Source: Streptomyces odontomachi (GTDB taxonomy: Bacteria > Actinomycetota > Actinomycetes > Streptomycetales > Streptomycetaceae). From it: a DNA stretch of 64,000 nucleotides. The stretch covers positions 434,001 to 498,000 of the forward strand of contig NZ_JAMJWG010000004.1 of assembly GCF_024435355.1 (NCBI RefSeq), in the 5' to 3' direction. Position numbers and translations under genes: made by a program. This document shows, one piece after another, positions 42,945 through 51,775 of this stretch. Within the stretch, counting starts at the first letter, position 1, and the number at the start of each line of letters is the position of its first letter. The notes below the pieces were generated by a model. The model was not told where the DNA came from. It did not search any database and worked only from the letters and a program-made list of their open reading frames with translations.

Positions 42945-44039
42945 GTGCACACCGCGCCCACGCCCCGCCGTGCGGGCGCCGCACTTCGAGGGGGATGGAG
43001 CGTCATCGCACATCGTCCCGCCCGGATCCAGGACGTCGCGGCAGCCGCCGGTGTTTCGGTGTCCACGGTGTCCAACGTGCTGAACCGGCCCGAACGCGTC
43101 AGCGCCGACACCGCGGACCGCGTGCGCCGTGCGGTCGCCAGGCTCGACTACGTCCCGCACCCCGGGGCGGCGGGGCTGCGCAAGGGGCGGACATCGGCGA
43201 TCGGCCTGGTCCTCCCCGACGTGGCGAACAGCTTCTACTCACGCATCGCGCGCGGCGCCGCCGACGCCGCCTACGAGCACGGCTACTCGTTGGTGCTGTG
43301 CCACAGCGGCGACGATCCCGCACGGGAGCAGGGCTACCTGACGATGCTCGTGGAGCAGCGCGCCGTGGGCGTGGTGGTGGTGCCGCTGAGCGCCGAACCG
43401 CAGCGGCTCGCCCGGCTGCGCGAGCGCGGCATCCCCCTGGTGCTCGCCGACCGGGCGATGCCGATGCAGGAGGGGTGCTCCATCTCGGTCGACGACGTCG
43501 CCGGCGGGCGCCTTGCCGTGCAGCACCTGCTGGACTGCGGCGCGCGCCGCATCCTCGTGGTCAACGGGGCGCCGGCGATACGGCAGTGCGCCGACCGGTA
43601 CCAGGGGGCGCGGCAGGCGGGGCGCGGACGGCGCGAGGTCGACCTGGCGCAGGTGGTGGCCCCGGACATGACGGTGGCACGCGGGCGGGAGATCGCCCGG
43701 GGCCTGACCGAGCTGCCCGACGGGGTGTTCTGCACCAACGACTTCCTTGCGGCCGGCCTGTGCCGCGGGCTTTCCGAACGCGACCCGGGGCTGCGGGTGC
43801 CCGACGACGTACAGGTGGTCGGGTACGGGGACCTGGACGTGGCGAGCTTCGCCGGGACCCCGCTGACGACGGTCCGCCAACCGGTCGAGGAGCTGGGCCG
43901 GGCCGCCGTCGAGGTGCTGCTCGACGAGATCGAGGCGCAGGCGGAACACGCGCACGAGACCCGGGTGTTCGCGCCGCGGCTGGTGGTGCGGGAGTCCTCG
44001 CGCGGGCCCTCCCCTGACCCTGCACGAACGGTCGGGTAG
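42945..44039 (+). CDS. LacI-family transcriptional repressor
   Basis: A 364-residue repressor. The N-terminal HTH is RIQDVAAAAGVSVSTVSNVL (about 27-46) with the hinge helix at PHPGAAGLRKGRT; the periplasmic-binding-protein-like sensor fills the rest (SAIGLVLPDVANSFYSRIA, ISVDDVAGGRLAVQHLLDCG). The GTG at 42945 gives an N-terminal tail of 26 residues; it lies just downstream of the predicted transcription start and has no ribosome site, so leaderless translation is possible and a later start cannot be excluded. Three AAACGTTT palindromes (here, and before the GH106 and MFS genes) are its probable targets. The ligand should be the sugar released by that glycosidase. Confidence 0.9.
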   Translation: MHTAPTPRRAGAALRGGWSVIAHRPARIQDVAAAAGVSVSTVSNVLNRPERVSADTADRVRRAVARLDYVPHPGAAGLRKGRTSAIGLVLPDVANSFYSRIARGAADAAYEHGYSLVLCHSGDDPAREQGYLTMLVEQRAVGVVVVPLSAEPQRLARLRERGIPLVLADRAMPMQEGCSISVDDVAGGRLAVQHLLDCGARRILVVNGAPAIRQCADRYQGARQAGRGRREVDLAQVVAPDMTVARGREIARGLTELPDGVFCTNDFLAAGLCRGLSERDPGLRVPDDVQVVGYGDLDVASFAGTPLTTVRQPVEELGRAAVEVLLDEIEAQAEHAHETRVFAPRLVVRESSRGPSPDPARTVG

Positions 44040-47000
44040 TCACGCCGCAGGACCCGGCGCCGTCTCCAGGGTGACCGGCCCCGTCAGCCCGGACGAGAGC
44101 TGCGAGGGGAAGGTCCAGGCGGTCGGCGTGGTCTCGTGCAGGAACGGGGCCAGGGTGCCGTGCACGGTGACCTCCAGGTGCACGGTGCGGCCCGCGGCGC
44201 CGTGCAGGGCGAAGCGGTACGGCGCGCAGAACGCCTCGCCCACCGGCCGGCCGTCGACGCTCACTTCGACGCTGCCGCGTACCCGCCCCAGGTCGAGCAC
44301 GGGGTCCGGGCCCTCCGGGACGGTCAGGGCGCGGGAGTAGACCACGGCGCCGCTCCAGCCGGCCAGCCCGAGGCCACGCCAGTCGCCCAGCGGCATCGGC
44401 GCCCGGCGGGTGCGCACCCGCACCGGTCCCGCCCAGGCCGAGCCACCGCGCAGCACGGCGGTGGGCGCGGTGGTGACCAGCACCTCGGTGGGCTCCTGCA
44501 ACGGCTCGGCCAGGTCGAGCACATGGCCATCGGACACGTCGGGCACGTCACCCTCGGCAAGGTCGCCCCCGGAGCCCCCGGAGCCCCCGGCGACGTCGCG
44601 CAGCCCGCCGACGGGCTCCGGCGCCGCCCCGCCAACGCGTACCGTGCCGCCCCGTTCCAGGGGGAGCGTGAGCGAGACGGTGCCGGCCGGGACGGTGAAG
44701 CGGAAGTGCTGGGTGCGGGCGGCCACCCGGTCGGTGGTGCGCAGCGGGAGGGCCGGGGCGCCCAGGTCCGGCGCGCCGTTCAGCCAGGCGGTGTCCGGCA
44801 GCGGGTGCGGGCGTACGGCCGCATGGCAGTGGTGCAGCTCGCTCCAGCGTCCGTCGTGCTCGACGGTGTGCCCGCGCCAGTCGCCGCTGTGCACCTCCCA
44901 ACCGGCCCCGCTGACCAGCGCCGTGGCCCCGGCGGGGGTGCGTGCCACCAGGTCGGCGAAGACGGCGTCACGCGGGTGCGTGCTGTCCGCGGTCAGCTCC
45001 ACCGTGTGCTCGCCCGGGGCGAGTTCCAGCCGGTGGCGGAAGTACATCGGGACGGCGCCCCAGTCCGCCTCGTAGTACTGCACCTTCTCCTGCCGGGCAA
45101 CGACCGCGTCGTCGACGCGCACGGTGACACCGGTCGCCGCGCCCACGACGAGCACCGCCTGCGCCGTGTCGTCGACGGCGATCCGGGCCCGGTAGGTCAC
45201 CTGGCCCTGCGGGACGATGCCGTCGGGCAACCGCATGAACTCCGGCCGGTCCGGCCATCCGCCGGGTGCCGTCAGGCAGAAGGAGCTGCCCAGGAGCGCC
45301 TCGGCGTCGACCGCGGCGATGCCCCGCACCATCCGGGAGTCCGCCAGCTCGTACTCCAGGACGTTGCGGGCCTGATCCACCCGCACGCGGGCGCGGGCCA
45401 GGTAGCCGTACGGCCGTGCCGGCGCAGGCGGTGCCCCTGGCGTGGCGTGGTCTCGCGCGCGGGGCGCGCTCGTTTGCGCAGTTCCCCGCGCCCCTGTCTG
45501 CGCAGTTCCCCGCGCCCCTGTCTGGGGGCTGCTCCCGGGGCGGACTTCGCACCCGTTCCACCACACGCGTTTGGTGGCTGCTGCCCCCACCACGAGGTCG
45601 GCGGCGCCGCGGTGGTCGGTGTCGACGATGGTCCGGACCCGGGCGACGCTGCCCTCGGGCGGTACGGGCACGCGCACGAACTCCTCGGCGACGAGCCCCT
45701 TGTTGCCCAGCGCCCCGTGGCCGGGGTCGAGGACGCCGCGGCTGGCGGAGTGGGCGGATCCGGTCCAGCCCTCGTCCCGGGGCACCAACGGACGCGCGCC
45801 CGCGAGGACCTCGGCGACGGCCGCGGGGTCGAGCGGCTCGGGGGCCCGGTCGGCCGGGGCCGGCGACAAAACGCGCACGAGGTTGCCGTACGTCACCTTC
45901 GCCCGTTCCCAGTCCGCCTCGTGCTCAGGGCCGTCGGTCCCGCTCCCGCTCTCGGTCTCCGTCCCCGTCTCCGTCCACTCCATGTGCCAGATCTGGAGGT
46001 CGTCGACGGGCGCCGCCGCGGGCAGCGCGAGATCGCCCCACGTGTTGTCCAGGGTGGGCGCCAGGCGTCCGTGCCAGCCGTCGGAGAGATCGACCACGAC
46101 GCCCGCGGCGCCGGCGGCGTCCGTGGTCGCCGTGACGTCCGTGGCCACCGTGGCGTCCCTGGTCGCCGTGGCGTCCGCGGCGCCTTCCCGCCACACGACG
46201 AGGGCGGCGGGCGCACCGCCCAGCGGCACCGTGAGGGTCGACGCACCCCCGGCGAAGGCGACGGGCACGGGACGCCGCTCACCCGTGGCCGGGTTCCAGA
46301 CCTCGGCCTCGGCGACCTCCGCCCGTACCGTCACCTCGGTGGTGCGGGCGTAGCGTGCAGGGTCGAAGTCGTAGTCGTCCCACAGCCAGTTCGCCTCCTT
46401 GCGCAACGGATGGCCGCTCGCGTTAGGGAAGGCACCCGTGACCAGGGCGACCGCGTGCACCCCCGTGCGGCGCACGAGCAGCGGCACGTCCGCGGTGGCG
46501 TGGCCCACGGCGTCGGCGAGGGCTGCGGCGGCGGCCCCGGGGTCCGCGGCGCGTTCGAGACGCGGGTGGGCGAGGAGCCGGGCGACCGCCTCGTCGTCCC
46601 CGGCGACCCCCGCAGCCGCGGCAGGGTGCCGCCCCACGACCACGACCCGGCCGCCCGCGTCGAGCAGCTGCGCCAGACGTCGCGCCGTGCCCTCCTCCAG
46701 CACCCGCGCGGACGGCAGCAGCACGACGCGGTAGGCGAGGTCCCGGTCCCCGAGCCGCAGGGCGCCGTCACGCGGCTCGGCGCGCTGCACGGAGTCGTCG
46801 TCGATGACGTCGAAGGCGACGCACGCCCGGTCCAGGGCCCCGAGCCGGGTGTGGAACCAGTTGTTCGTGCCGCACAGGTCGAGGTAGTCACGCTGGGTCC
46901 GGTCGACCTCCTCGTACCCCGCGCCCAACGTGCCGTCGCCGAAGTGCCGCACGGGCACGTCCAGGGGGATGGCGGACTGCATGGTGGCGGTCGGGTGCAG

Positions 47001-48320
47001 CACGGCGACGTCGGCGCTGTAACCGCCCCAGGTCATGAGGGAGCCGATCCGGGCGACGGCACGCGCGAAGGCCGGGTACTGCCGCCAGTACGGCTGGCGC
47101 CAGTCGGTGGACGGCGGCGCCCACTCGAACCAGCCGCCCGCGGTGCCGAAGTAGCTCGCGTGCGGGTTGTACAGGTTGGCGCCGCTGCGCAGGAAGGGCA
47201 GCAGCCAGTCGTAGGTGTCCTCCAGGGTGCCGCCCCAGCCCGAGGAGTGGAACGCCTCGATCCACACCCGGTCGTGGCCGTAGAGGTGCGCCATCGAGGA
47301 GTGCACCTTGGCGTCGCCCTCGTGGTCGCTGCCGGCCGCGCTGTACCACCGGTGGGTGCGGAAGTAGTCCGTGTAGATCTGGGTGGACTGCGCGGGGTAG
47401 CCGGCGCGGGCCGGATTGCTCTGGTCGGCGCCGAGCAGCATCCCCCGCTCGTCGTGCCAGGCGGCGAGCGGCCTGAACAGGGCCTCCTCGGTGAGCGCGG
47501 CACGCACCGCGTAGTAGTCGGCGCGCACCCCGGCGGCATGCGCGGCGTCCGCCACCAGGTCCTGCCCGGCGGCGAACAGGGCGGGCAGGTGGTCGAGGAG
47601 GTCGTAGCCGCGGCGCCGGAGGAACTCCTGCGGGAAGGCGCCGGTCCAGGAGTTGGTGCCGGGCAGCTCGTCCTGGAAGCTGCCCGCGATGACGTTCCCG
47701 AGGTACTGCGGCACCCGGCGGTCGTACTCGCGGTGGATCCGGTCCAGGAGCAGGTCGACGGCGCGCGCTTCGAGGTAGTCGAAGGCCGTCGGCACCGCGG
47801 TGACCAGGAGGATCTCGGTGCCGTCCGGGGCGGTGACGGCGCCCTTCCCGGTGCTCGGCAGCCGGGAGCCGTCCACGGCGTAGGCGCCCACCAGGTCCTC
47901 GGTGTCGTTCAGCGCGACGGTGCCGTCGGACACGACCGTGCGGCGCGCCCGCAGGGACCTGCCCATGGCTTCGGGGTGGCGGTGGGTGACGGCGCCTTGG
48001 ACGTTGGCGCCGGAGAAGCCGATCTGGTCGTAGCACCACAGGCGCATGCCGAGGTCGGCGGCGATCTCGCAGGCGTCGGTGAAACGCGCCCACCACTCCT
48101 CGCTGAACCAGGCCGGATCGTCGGCCGGCGCGCCGAAACTCGGACCCGCCGGGGCCAGGTTGATCACCACGAGGTTGTGCACCCCGCCCTCCTGGAACCT
48201 GCGCATCTGCCACTCCAGGCGGTCACGGGTGACCTTCGCCCCCGACCACCACCACAGCGGGGTGGGGCTGAAGTCGCGGGGCGGCTGATCGAAGAGATGC
48301 TGGAGTTCCGGTGAGAGCAC
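44040..48320 (-). CDS. GH106-like glycoside hydrolase (putative alpha-L-rhamnosidase)
   Basis: A 1426-residue enzyme with no signal peptide. The start PTPLWWWSGAKVTRDRLEWQ, followed by GMRLWCYDQIGFSGANVQG, AGSFQDELPG and WIEAFHSSGWGG, is typical of GH106, whose known members are alpha-L-rhamnosidases. The C-terminal ~500 residues are beta-sandwich modules (WWNGCEV, VRVDDAVVARQE, VEVSVDGRPVGEAF). The GTG at 48320 (MLSPELQHLFDQPP) has AGAGGGGGT upstream; the longer open frame crosses the operator. Residues ~930-948 hold an in-frame double copy of a Streptomyces intergenic repeat. An AAACGTTT operator lies 22 nt before the start. Missing secretion implies that small rhamno-oligosaccharides enter first, perhaps via the neighbouring MFS protein. 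The stop abuts the LacI stop. Confidence 0.88.
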   Translation of the reverse strand: MLSPELQHLFDQPPRDFSPTPLWWWSGAKVTRDRLEWQMRRFQEGGVHNLVVINLAPAGPSFGAPADDPAWFSEEWWARFTDACEIAADLGMRLWCYDQIGFSGANVQGAVTHRHPEAMGRSLRARRTVVSDGTVALNDTEDLVGAYAVDGSRLPSTGKGAVTAPDGTEILLVTAVPTAFDYLEARAVDLLLDRIHREYDRRVPQYLGNVIAGSFQDELPGTNSWTGAFPQEFLRRRGYDLLDHLPALFAAGQDLVADAAHAAGVRADYYAVRAALTEEALFRPLAAWHDERGMLLGADQSNPARAGYPAQSTQIYTDYFRTHRWYSAAGSDHEGDAKVHSSMAHLYGHDRVWIEAFHSSGWGGTLEDTYDWLLPFLRSGANLYNPHASYFGTAGGWFEWAPPSTDWRQPYWRQYPAFARAVARIGSLMTWGGYSADVAVLHPTATMQSAIPLDVPVRHFGDGTLGAGYEEVDRTQRDYLDLCGTNNWFHTRLGALDRACVAFDVIDDDSVQRAEPRDGALRLGDRDLAYRVVLLPSARVLEEGTARRLAQLLDAGGRVVVVGRHPAAAAGVAGDDEAVARLLAHPRLERAADPGAAAAALADAVGHATADVPLLVRRTGVHAVALVTGAFPNASGHPLRKEANWLWDDYDFDPARYARTTEVTVRAEVAEAEVWNPATGERRPVPVAFAGGASTLTVPLGGAPAALVVWREGAADATATRDATVATDVTATTDAAGAAGVVVDLSDGWHGRLAPTLDNTWGDLALPAAAPVDDLQIWHMEWTETGTETESGSGTDGPEHEADWERAKVTYGNLVRVLSPAPADRAPEPLDPAAVAEVLAGARPLVPRDEGWTGSAHSASRGVLDPGHGALGNKGLVAEEFVRVPVPPEGSVARVRTIVDTDHRGAADLVVGAAATKRVWWNGCEVRPGSSPQTGARGTAQTGARGTAQTSAPRARDHATPGAPPAPARPYGYLARARVRVDQARNVLEYELADSRMVRGIAAVDAEALLGSSFCLTAPGGWPDRPEFMRLPDGIVPQGQVTYRARIAVDDTAQAVLVVGAATGVTVRVDDAVVARQEKVQYYEADWGAVPMYFRHRLELAPGEHTVELTADSTHPRDAVFADLVARTPAGATALVSGAGWEVHSGDWRGHTVEHDGRWSELHHCHAAVRPHPLPDTAWLNGAPDLGAPALPLRTTDRVAARTQHFRFTVPAGTVSLTLPLERGGTVRVGGAAPEPVGGLRDVAGGSGGSGGDLAEGDVPDVSDGHVLDLAEPLQEPTEVLVTTAPTAVLRGGSAWAGPVRVRTRRAPMPLGDWRGLGLAGWSGAVVYSRALTVPEGPDPVLDLGRVRGSVEVSVDGRPVGEAFCAPYRFALHGAAGRTVHLEVTVHGTLAPFLHETTPTAWTFPSQLSSGLTGPVTLETAPGPAA
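45475..45522. repeat. Two 24-bp repeats inside the GH106-like gene
   Basis: Two exact 24-bp copies (45475-45498 and 45499-45522) starting TGCGCAGTTCCCCGCGCC. Such GGGGCGCGGGGAACTGCGC segments are, as I recall, common between Streptomyces genes. Here they are in frame and add Gln-Thr-Gly-Ala-Arg-Gly repeats to a beta-domain. Confidence 0.8.
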
Positions 48321-48341
48321 GTGCGACCCCCTCTGGACCGT

Positions 48342-48351
48342 AAAACGTTTT
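48342..48351. promoter_or_regulatory. LacI-type operator (AAAACGTTTT) before GH106-like gene
   Basis: A perfect 10-bp palindrome 22 nt before the GTG start of the GH106-like gene. It shares the AAACGTTT core with 42907 and 48480. Confidence 0.82.
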
Positions 48352-48473
48352 TTAGACGGGCTCACCGTAGGCCATCTGCGGATTCCCCTCCAGCCCCGGA
48401 ACGGATCCGGCACGCACCTCCTGCTCCCCGCCGGTCAACACCCCGCATCTCCCACAAACTCACGCCAGAGGGC

Positions 48474-48502
48474 TTGTTGAAACGTTTTTCATTCCCTACA
48501 GT
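48474..48502 (+). promoter_or_regulatory. Promoter of the MFS-isomerase operon
   Basis: TTGTTG and TACAGT separated by exactly 17 bp. The AAACGTTT operator sits inside the spacer (48480-48487), so a bound LacI repressor would exclude RNA polymerase. Confidence 0.75.
48479..48490. promoter_or_regulatory. LacI-type operator (GAAACGTTTTTC) before MFS gene
   Basis: Near-perfect palindrome with the same core as at 42907 and 48342, inside the spacer of the MFS promoter. Confidence 0.8.
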
Positions 48503-48633
48503 CACTGCGATCGGCGGCGGCTCCTGTGCCTCGAGCGGCATCGGGCTGCATCGAGCCGTCCGCCTGTCCGGTGCCCTTCGCGAAGACCTCAGAGAAGACC
48601 TCAGAGCCGCCCACCTCCTCGACGGAGTCGCCC

Positions 48634-49977
48634 ATGGCCCGCACACCGACCGTCCCCGCGGCCGTCCCCTCGCCGCCGCCCGACAGGCGCCCCATCCCCG
48701 CGATCTACTGGAAGGCCGCGGCCCTGTCGGGCATGGCCTCCTACCTCGACGCGGCGCTCATCGTGGGCATCTCCGTCAACCTGGCGCTCTGGCGCGACAG
48801 CTACGACATGAGCGTCTGGATGGCCGGTGCGATCAGCGCGATCGTCACGTTCTGCATCGCCGTCGGCTCGCTCGTCGGCGGCCGGCTCGGGGACGTGTTC
48901 GGCCGGCGCCGCGTCTACAACTGGGACATCCTCTGCTACGCGTTCGGCGCCCTGCTGATCACGGTCGCCCCGAACGACGTCGTCCTGCTGGCCGGCGTCG
49001 TCATCGCGGGCCTGGCCGCCGGAGCCGACCTGCCGACGTCGCTCGCCGTGGTCTCCGACGCGGCGCCCGCCTGGGCACGCGGGCGGCTCGTCGCGTTCAC
49101 GCAGGTGATGTGGGTGGCCGGCATCGCCGTGATCACCGCGCTCGGCTTCGCGCTGTCCACCCTGGGGATGACCGGCGCACGGCTCATCACCGGCCATCTC
49201 GCGGTCGCCGCGCTCGTCACCTGGGCGCTGCGGGCCCGTCTGAAGCTCGCGTCCGAAGCGGATCCACCGGAGGACCCCGCGGCCGACGCCGTCGCCGCCA
49301 TCGTCGAAGAGAAGACGGTCGAGGCGCCCGGTGGCACGTCCTGGCGGACGCTCCTGGACCGCTCGGTGATGACGCCGATGCTCGCGACCTTCGCGTTCTA
49401 CGTCGCCTGGGGTCTGGGCGCCAACACTTTCGGCCAGTTCAGCACGTATCTGCTGGTCACGGTCAGCGGCGCGTCGCAGAGCCTGGCCACCGGCATCGGC
49501 CTGGCGTCGGTGCCCATCGGACTGGTGCTGACCCTCGGCTACGTCCGTCTCGCCGACGGGGCGTGGCGCGACCGGTTGTTCTACGCGGCGGCGGCCGTGC
49601 AGGTCCTCGCGTTCGTCACGGCGAGCGTCAGCGGCGGCACGGCGCTGTCCGGAATGCTCGCCTTCTTCCTCCTCTACCAGCTCTCCAACCCGTTCGCCGG
49701 CGAGGCGAGTTACAAGGTGTGGTCGCAGCTGGCGCTGCCCGCGCAGACCCGTGCGACCACGCAGGGGCTGACGTACGCGCTGTCGCGCGCGGTGTTCGCC
49801 GTGGCCGCGTTCTTCACCCCGGCCCTGCTCGAGTACAGCTCGGCGCTGCTGCTGTGGACGGTCACGGCCCTCATGGCGGTGGCCGGCTTCGCGGGCGTCT
49901 ACATCATCCGGGTCCTGGTGCCGCGCACCACGGCGGTCGCGTCCACCACGCTCAGCACGCAGCCGGCGGAAGCGTGA
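48634..49977 (+). CDS. MFS sugar-type transporter
   Basis: A 447-residue 12-helix transporter. The loop motif GGRLGDVFGRRRVYN after helix 2 and SEADPPEDPAADAVAAIVEE in the central loop identify the major facilitator superfamily; the layout fits the sugar-porter or related subgroup. The ATG at 48634 (MARTPTVPAAVPSPPP) has GACGGAG upstream; a GTG at 48526 is less likely. It shares a LacI operator with the divergent GH106-like gene and is followed after 46 nt by the isomerase gene. The likely job is uptake of the sugar or oligosaccharide hydrolysed by the glycosidase. Confidence 0.87.
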   Translation: MARTPTVPAAVPSPPPDRRPIPAIYWKAAALSGMASYLDAALIVGISVNLALWRDSYDMSVWMAGAISAIVTFCIAVGSLVGGRLGDVFGRRRVYNWDILCYAFGALLITVAPNDVVLLAGVVIAGLAAGADLPTSLAVVSDAAPAWARGRLVAFTQVMWVAGIAVITALGFALSTLGMTGARLITGHLAVAALVTWALRARLKLASEADPPEDPAADAVAAIVEEKTVEAPGGTSWRTLLDRSVMTPMLATFAFYVAWGLGANTFGQFSTYLLVTVSGASQSLATGIGLASVPIGLVLTLGYVRLADGAWRDRLFYAAAAVQVLAFVTASVSGGTALSGMLAFFLLYQLSNPFAGEASYKVWSQLALPAQTRATTQGLTYALSRAVFAVAAFFTPALLEYSSALLLWTVTALMAVAGFAGVYIIRVLVPRTTAVASTTLSTQPAEA

Positions 49978-50023
49978 ACCGCGTCCCCGACCCCATCCCC
50001 GTACCGCAGTGAGGAACGTCGAC

Positions 50024-51499
50024 GTGACCGCAGCCGAGTCCCTACCCGCGACCGCCTCCGATGCACGCACCCGTGCCCTGCACGAGCTGCTGCCCCCGTT
50101 CCAACGCCGCCGCACCCGCATCGGCCTGGTCGCGGGCGGCCTGGGCACCTACTGGCCGCAGTTCCCCGACCTCCTCCCCCAGTTGAAGGAGTCGGCGGCC
50201 TACGTCTCCGAACGTTTCCAGGAGATGGACGCCGAGGTGATCGACGCCGGGTTCGTCTCCGACGCGGCCGAGGGAGCCGTCGCGGCCGAGCAGCTGCGCC
50301 GGGCCGACTGCGACCTGATCGTGCTGTTCCTGACCACGTACCTGACGTCGTCGATGGTGCTGCCGATCGCCCAGCGCTCGCACACCCCCGTGCTGGTCAT
50401 CGACCTCCAGCCGACGGAGAAGATGGACCACGCCACGTTCGACACCGGCGCCTGGCTCGCCTACTGCGCGCAGTGTCCCGTGCCGGAGGTCGGCAACGTC
50501 TTCCGCCGGGCCGGCATCCCGTTCCGTTCGGTGTCGGGCTGGCTGCGCCAGGAGTCCGCGTGGCAGCGCATCGGGCAGTGGATTCGCGCCGCCCACATCC
50601 GGGCGGCGCTACGGCACGCCCGGCACGGCCTGATGGGCCATGTGTACCCGGGGATGCTGGACGTGTCCACGGACCTCACGCTGCTGCCGACGACGTTCGG
50701 CTCGCACGTGGAGGTGCTGGAGTTCGACGACCTGCGGGTGCGGGTGGAGCAGGTCACCGAGGCCGAGACGAGCGCGCGCATGGATCTCGCCCGGCAGGTC
50801 TTCACCCTCGACGACACCGTCGTGGCCGAGGACTTCGCCTGGGGCGCCACCGTGTCCGTCGCGCTGGAACGGCTCGCCGAGGACTTCGCGCTGGACACCC
50901 TCGCCTACTACCACCGGGGGCTGGACGGCGAGCAGCACGAGCGGCTCGGCGCCGGCATGATCCTGGGCGCGTCGCTGCTGACCGCGCGCGGCATCCCCGC
51001 GACCGGGGAGTACGAGCTGCGCACCACGGTCGCCCAGCTGGCGGCGCAGAGCATCGGCTCCGGGGGCTCGTTCACCGAGATCCAGGCCCTCGACTTCGAG
51101 GCCGGCGTCGTGGAGATGGGCCACGACGGACCCGCCCACCTCGCGGTCAGCGCACGTGACCCGCTGCTGCGCGGCCTCGGCGTCTACCACGGCAAGCGCG
51201 GCTGGGGCGTGAGCGTCGAGTTCGACGTCCAGCACGGCCCGGTCACCCTGCTCGGGGTCGGCCAGGACGCCGACGGCAGCCTGACCTTCATCACCTCCGA
51301 GGGCACCGTGGTCGACGGGCCGCTGCTCCAGATCGGCAACACCAGCAGCCGCGTCGACTTCGGCCGCGACCCCGGCGAGTGGGTCGACGCCTGGAGCGCC
51401 ACGGGCGTGGGACACCACTGGGCACTGACGGTGGGGCACAACGGGGCGGACTTCGCGGCGGCGGCGAGTCTGCTGGGGGTGGAGCACCGGCAGGTGTGA
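50024..51499 (+). CDS. L-fucose/L-arabinose isomerase-family protein
   Basis: A 491-residue protein of the L-fucose/L-arabinose isomerase superfamily. Segments GLVAGGLGTYWPQFPDLLPQ, LTTYLTSSMVLPIAQRSHTP, WLAYCAQCPVPEVGNVFRRA and HVYPGMLDVSTDLTLLPTTF match the N- and middle domains; metal-ligand-like Glu and His occur at EVLEFDDL and later. Such enzymes convert aldoses to ketoses with a divalent metal. The GTG at 50024 has GAGGA 8 nt upstream; an upstream GTG at 50009 has no such site. In the operon with the MFS gene and opposite a GH106-like gene, it should act on the freed sugar (perhaps L-rhamnose or a related 6-deoxyhexose). A kinase and aldolase are missing here. Confidence 0.85.
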   Translation: MTAAESLPATASDARTRALHELLPPFQRRRTRIGLVAGGLGTYWPQFPDLLPQLKESAAYVSERFQEMDAEVIDAGFVSDAAEGAVAAEQLRRADCDLIVLFLTTYLTSSMVLPIAQRSHTPVLVIDLQPTEKMDHATFDTGAWLAYCAQCPVPEVGNVFRRAGIPFRSVSGWLRQESAWQRIGQWIRAAHIRAALRHARHGLMGHVYPGMLDVSTDLTLLPTTFGSHVEVLEFDDLRVRVEQVTEAETSARMDLARQVFTLDDTVVAEDFAWGATVSVALERLAEDFALDTLAYYHRGLDGEQHERLGAGMILGASLLTARGIPATGEYELRTTVAQLAAQSIGSGGSFTEIQALDFEAGVVEMGHDGPAHLAVSARDPLLRGLGVYHGKRGWGVSVEFDVQHGPVTLLGVGQDADGSLTFITSEGTVVDGPLLQIGNTSSRVDFGRDPGEWVDAWSATGVGHHWALTVGHNGADFAAAASLLGVEHRQV

Positions 51500-51509
51500 G
51501 GCGGGTGGC

Positions 51510-51671
51510 TCAGGCCGTAGTCGCCACCACTTTCGGCCACCCCAGGCAGGGAGTCGAGCGGTGCTCCAGGAAGTGGCTGATCGGTAGCCGCTGCGTGTGG
51601 TGCGTGGGCAGCGCGGCAATCTCGTCCGGCCTGACGAAGTGCCCGGACGGCGTCGAAGATTCAAACGTGAA
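51510..51671 (-). pseudogene. Possible C-terminal remnant of a Nudix hydrolase
   Basis: The minus-strand frame reads FTFESSTPSGHFVRPDEIAA, then LPTHHTQRLPISHFLEHRST and a tail ending at a stop at 51510. The pattern W/F-x-x-P-D-E-L-x-x-L-P-x-H-x-x-Q-R-x-R-I-x-x-x-L is common at the C terminus of actinobacterial Nudix enzymes. The Nudix box itself is absent upstream in any frame. The region has lower GC than its neighbours. This is a suggestion, not a firm call. Confidence 0.35.
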
Positions 51672-51775
51672 CGGTCGAGAGAACATCGACCCACGGTGGC
51701 GTCCGAACAACTCACCGTGCTCAACACCCGATTGGGCGACTGTGCCCGCGGCGGCGCTTCGGAAGAGTTCTCCTC

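Larger units (their letters stand above)
48321..48633. other. Divergent regulatory region, GH106-like/MFS
   Basis: 313 nt between divergent genes. It holds both AAACGTTT operators, a good promoter for the MFS gene at 48474-48502 and a 13-bp tandem duplication near 48576-48602 (GAAGACCTCAGA units). A GTG at 48526 could extend the MFS protein by 36 residues, but that part lacks coding character. Confidence 0.7.

Noticed and set aside
44136..48314. Open frame of 1392 codons on the plus strand, antisense to the GH106-like gene
   Set aside because: Its sequence is Gly/Arg/Val/His-rich without any domain, and it mirrors the codon positions of a recognisable glycosidase on the other strand. Long antisense frames are expected at this GC content.
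48526..48633. Longer N terminus of the MFS transporter from a GTG at 48526
   Set aside because: The added 36 residues have no membrane or family features and contain a DNA duplication; the ATG at 48634 has a better ribosome site.
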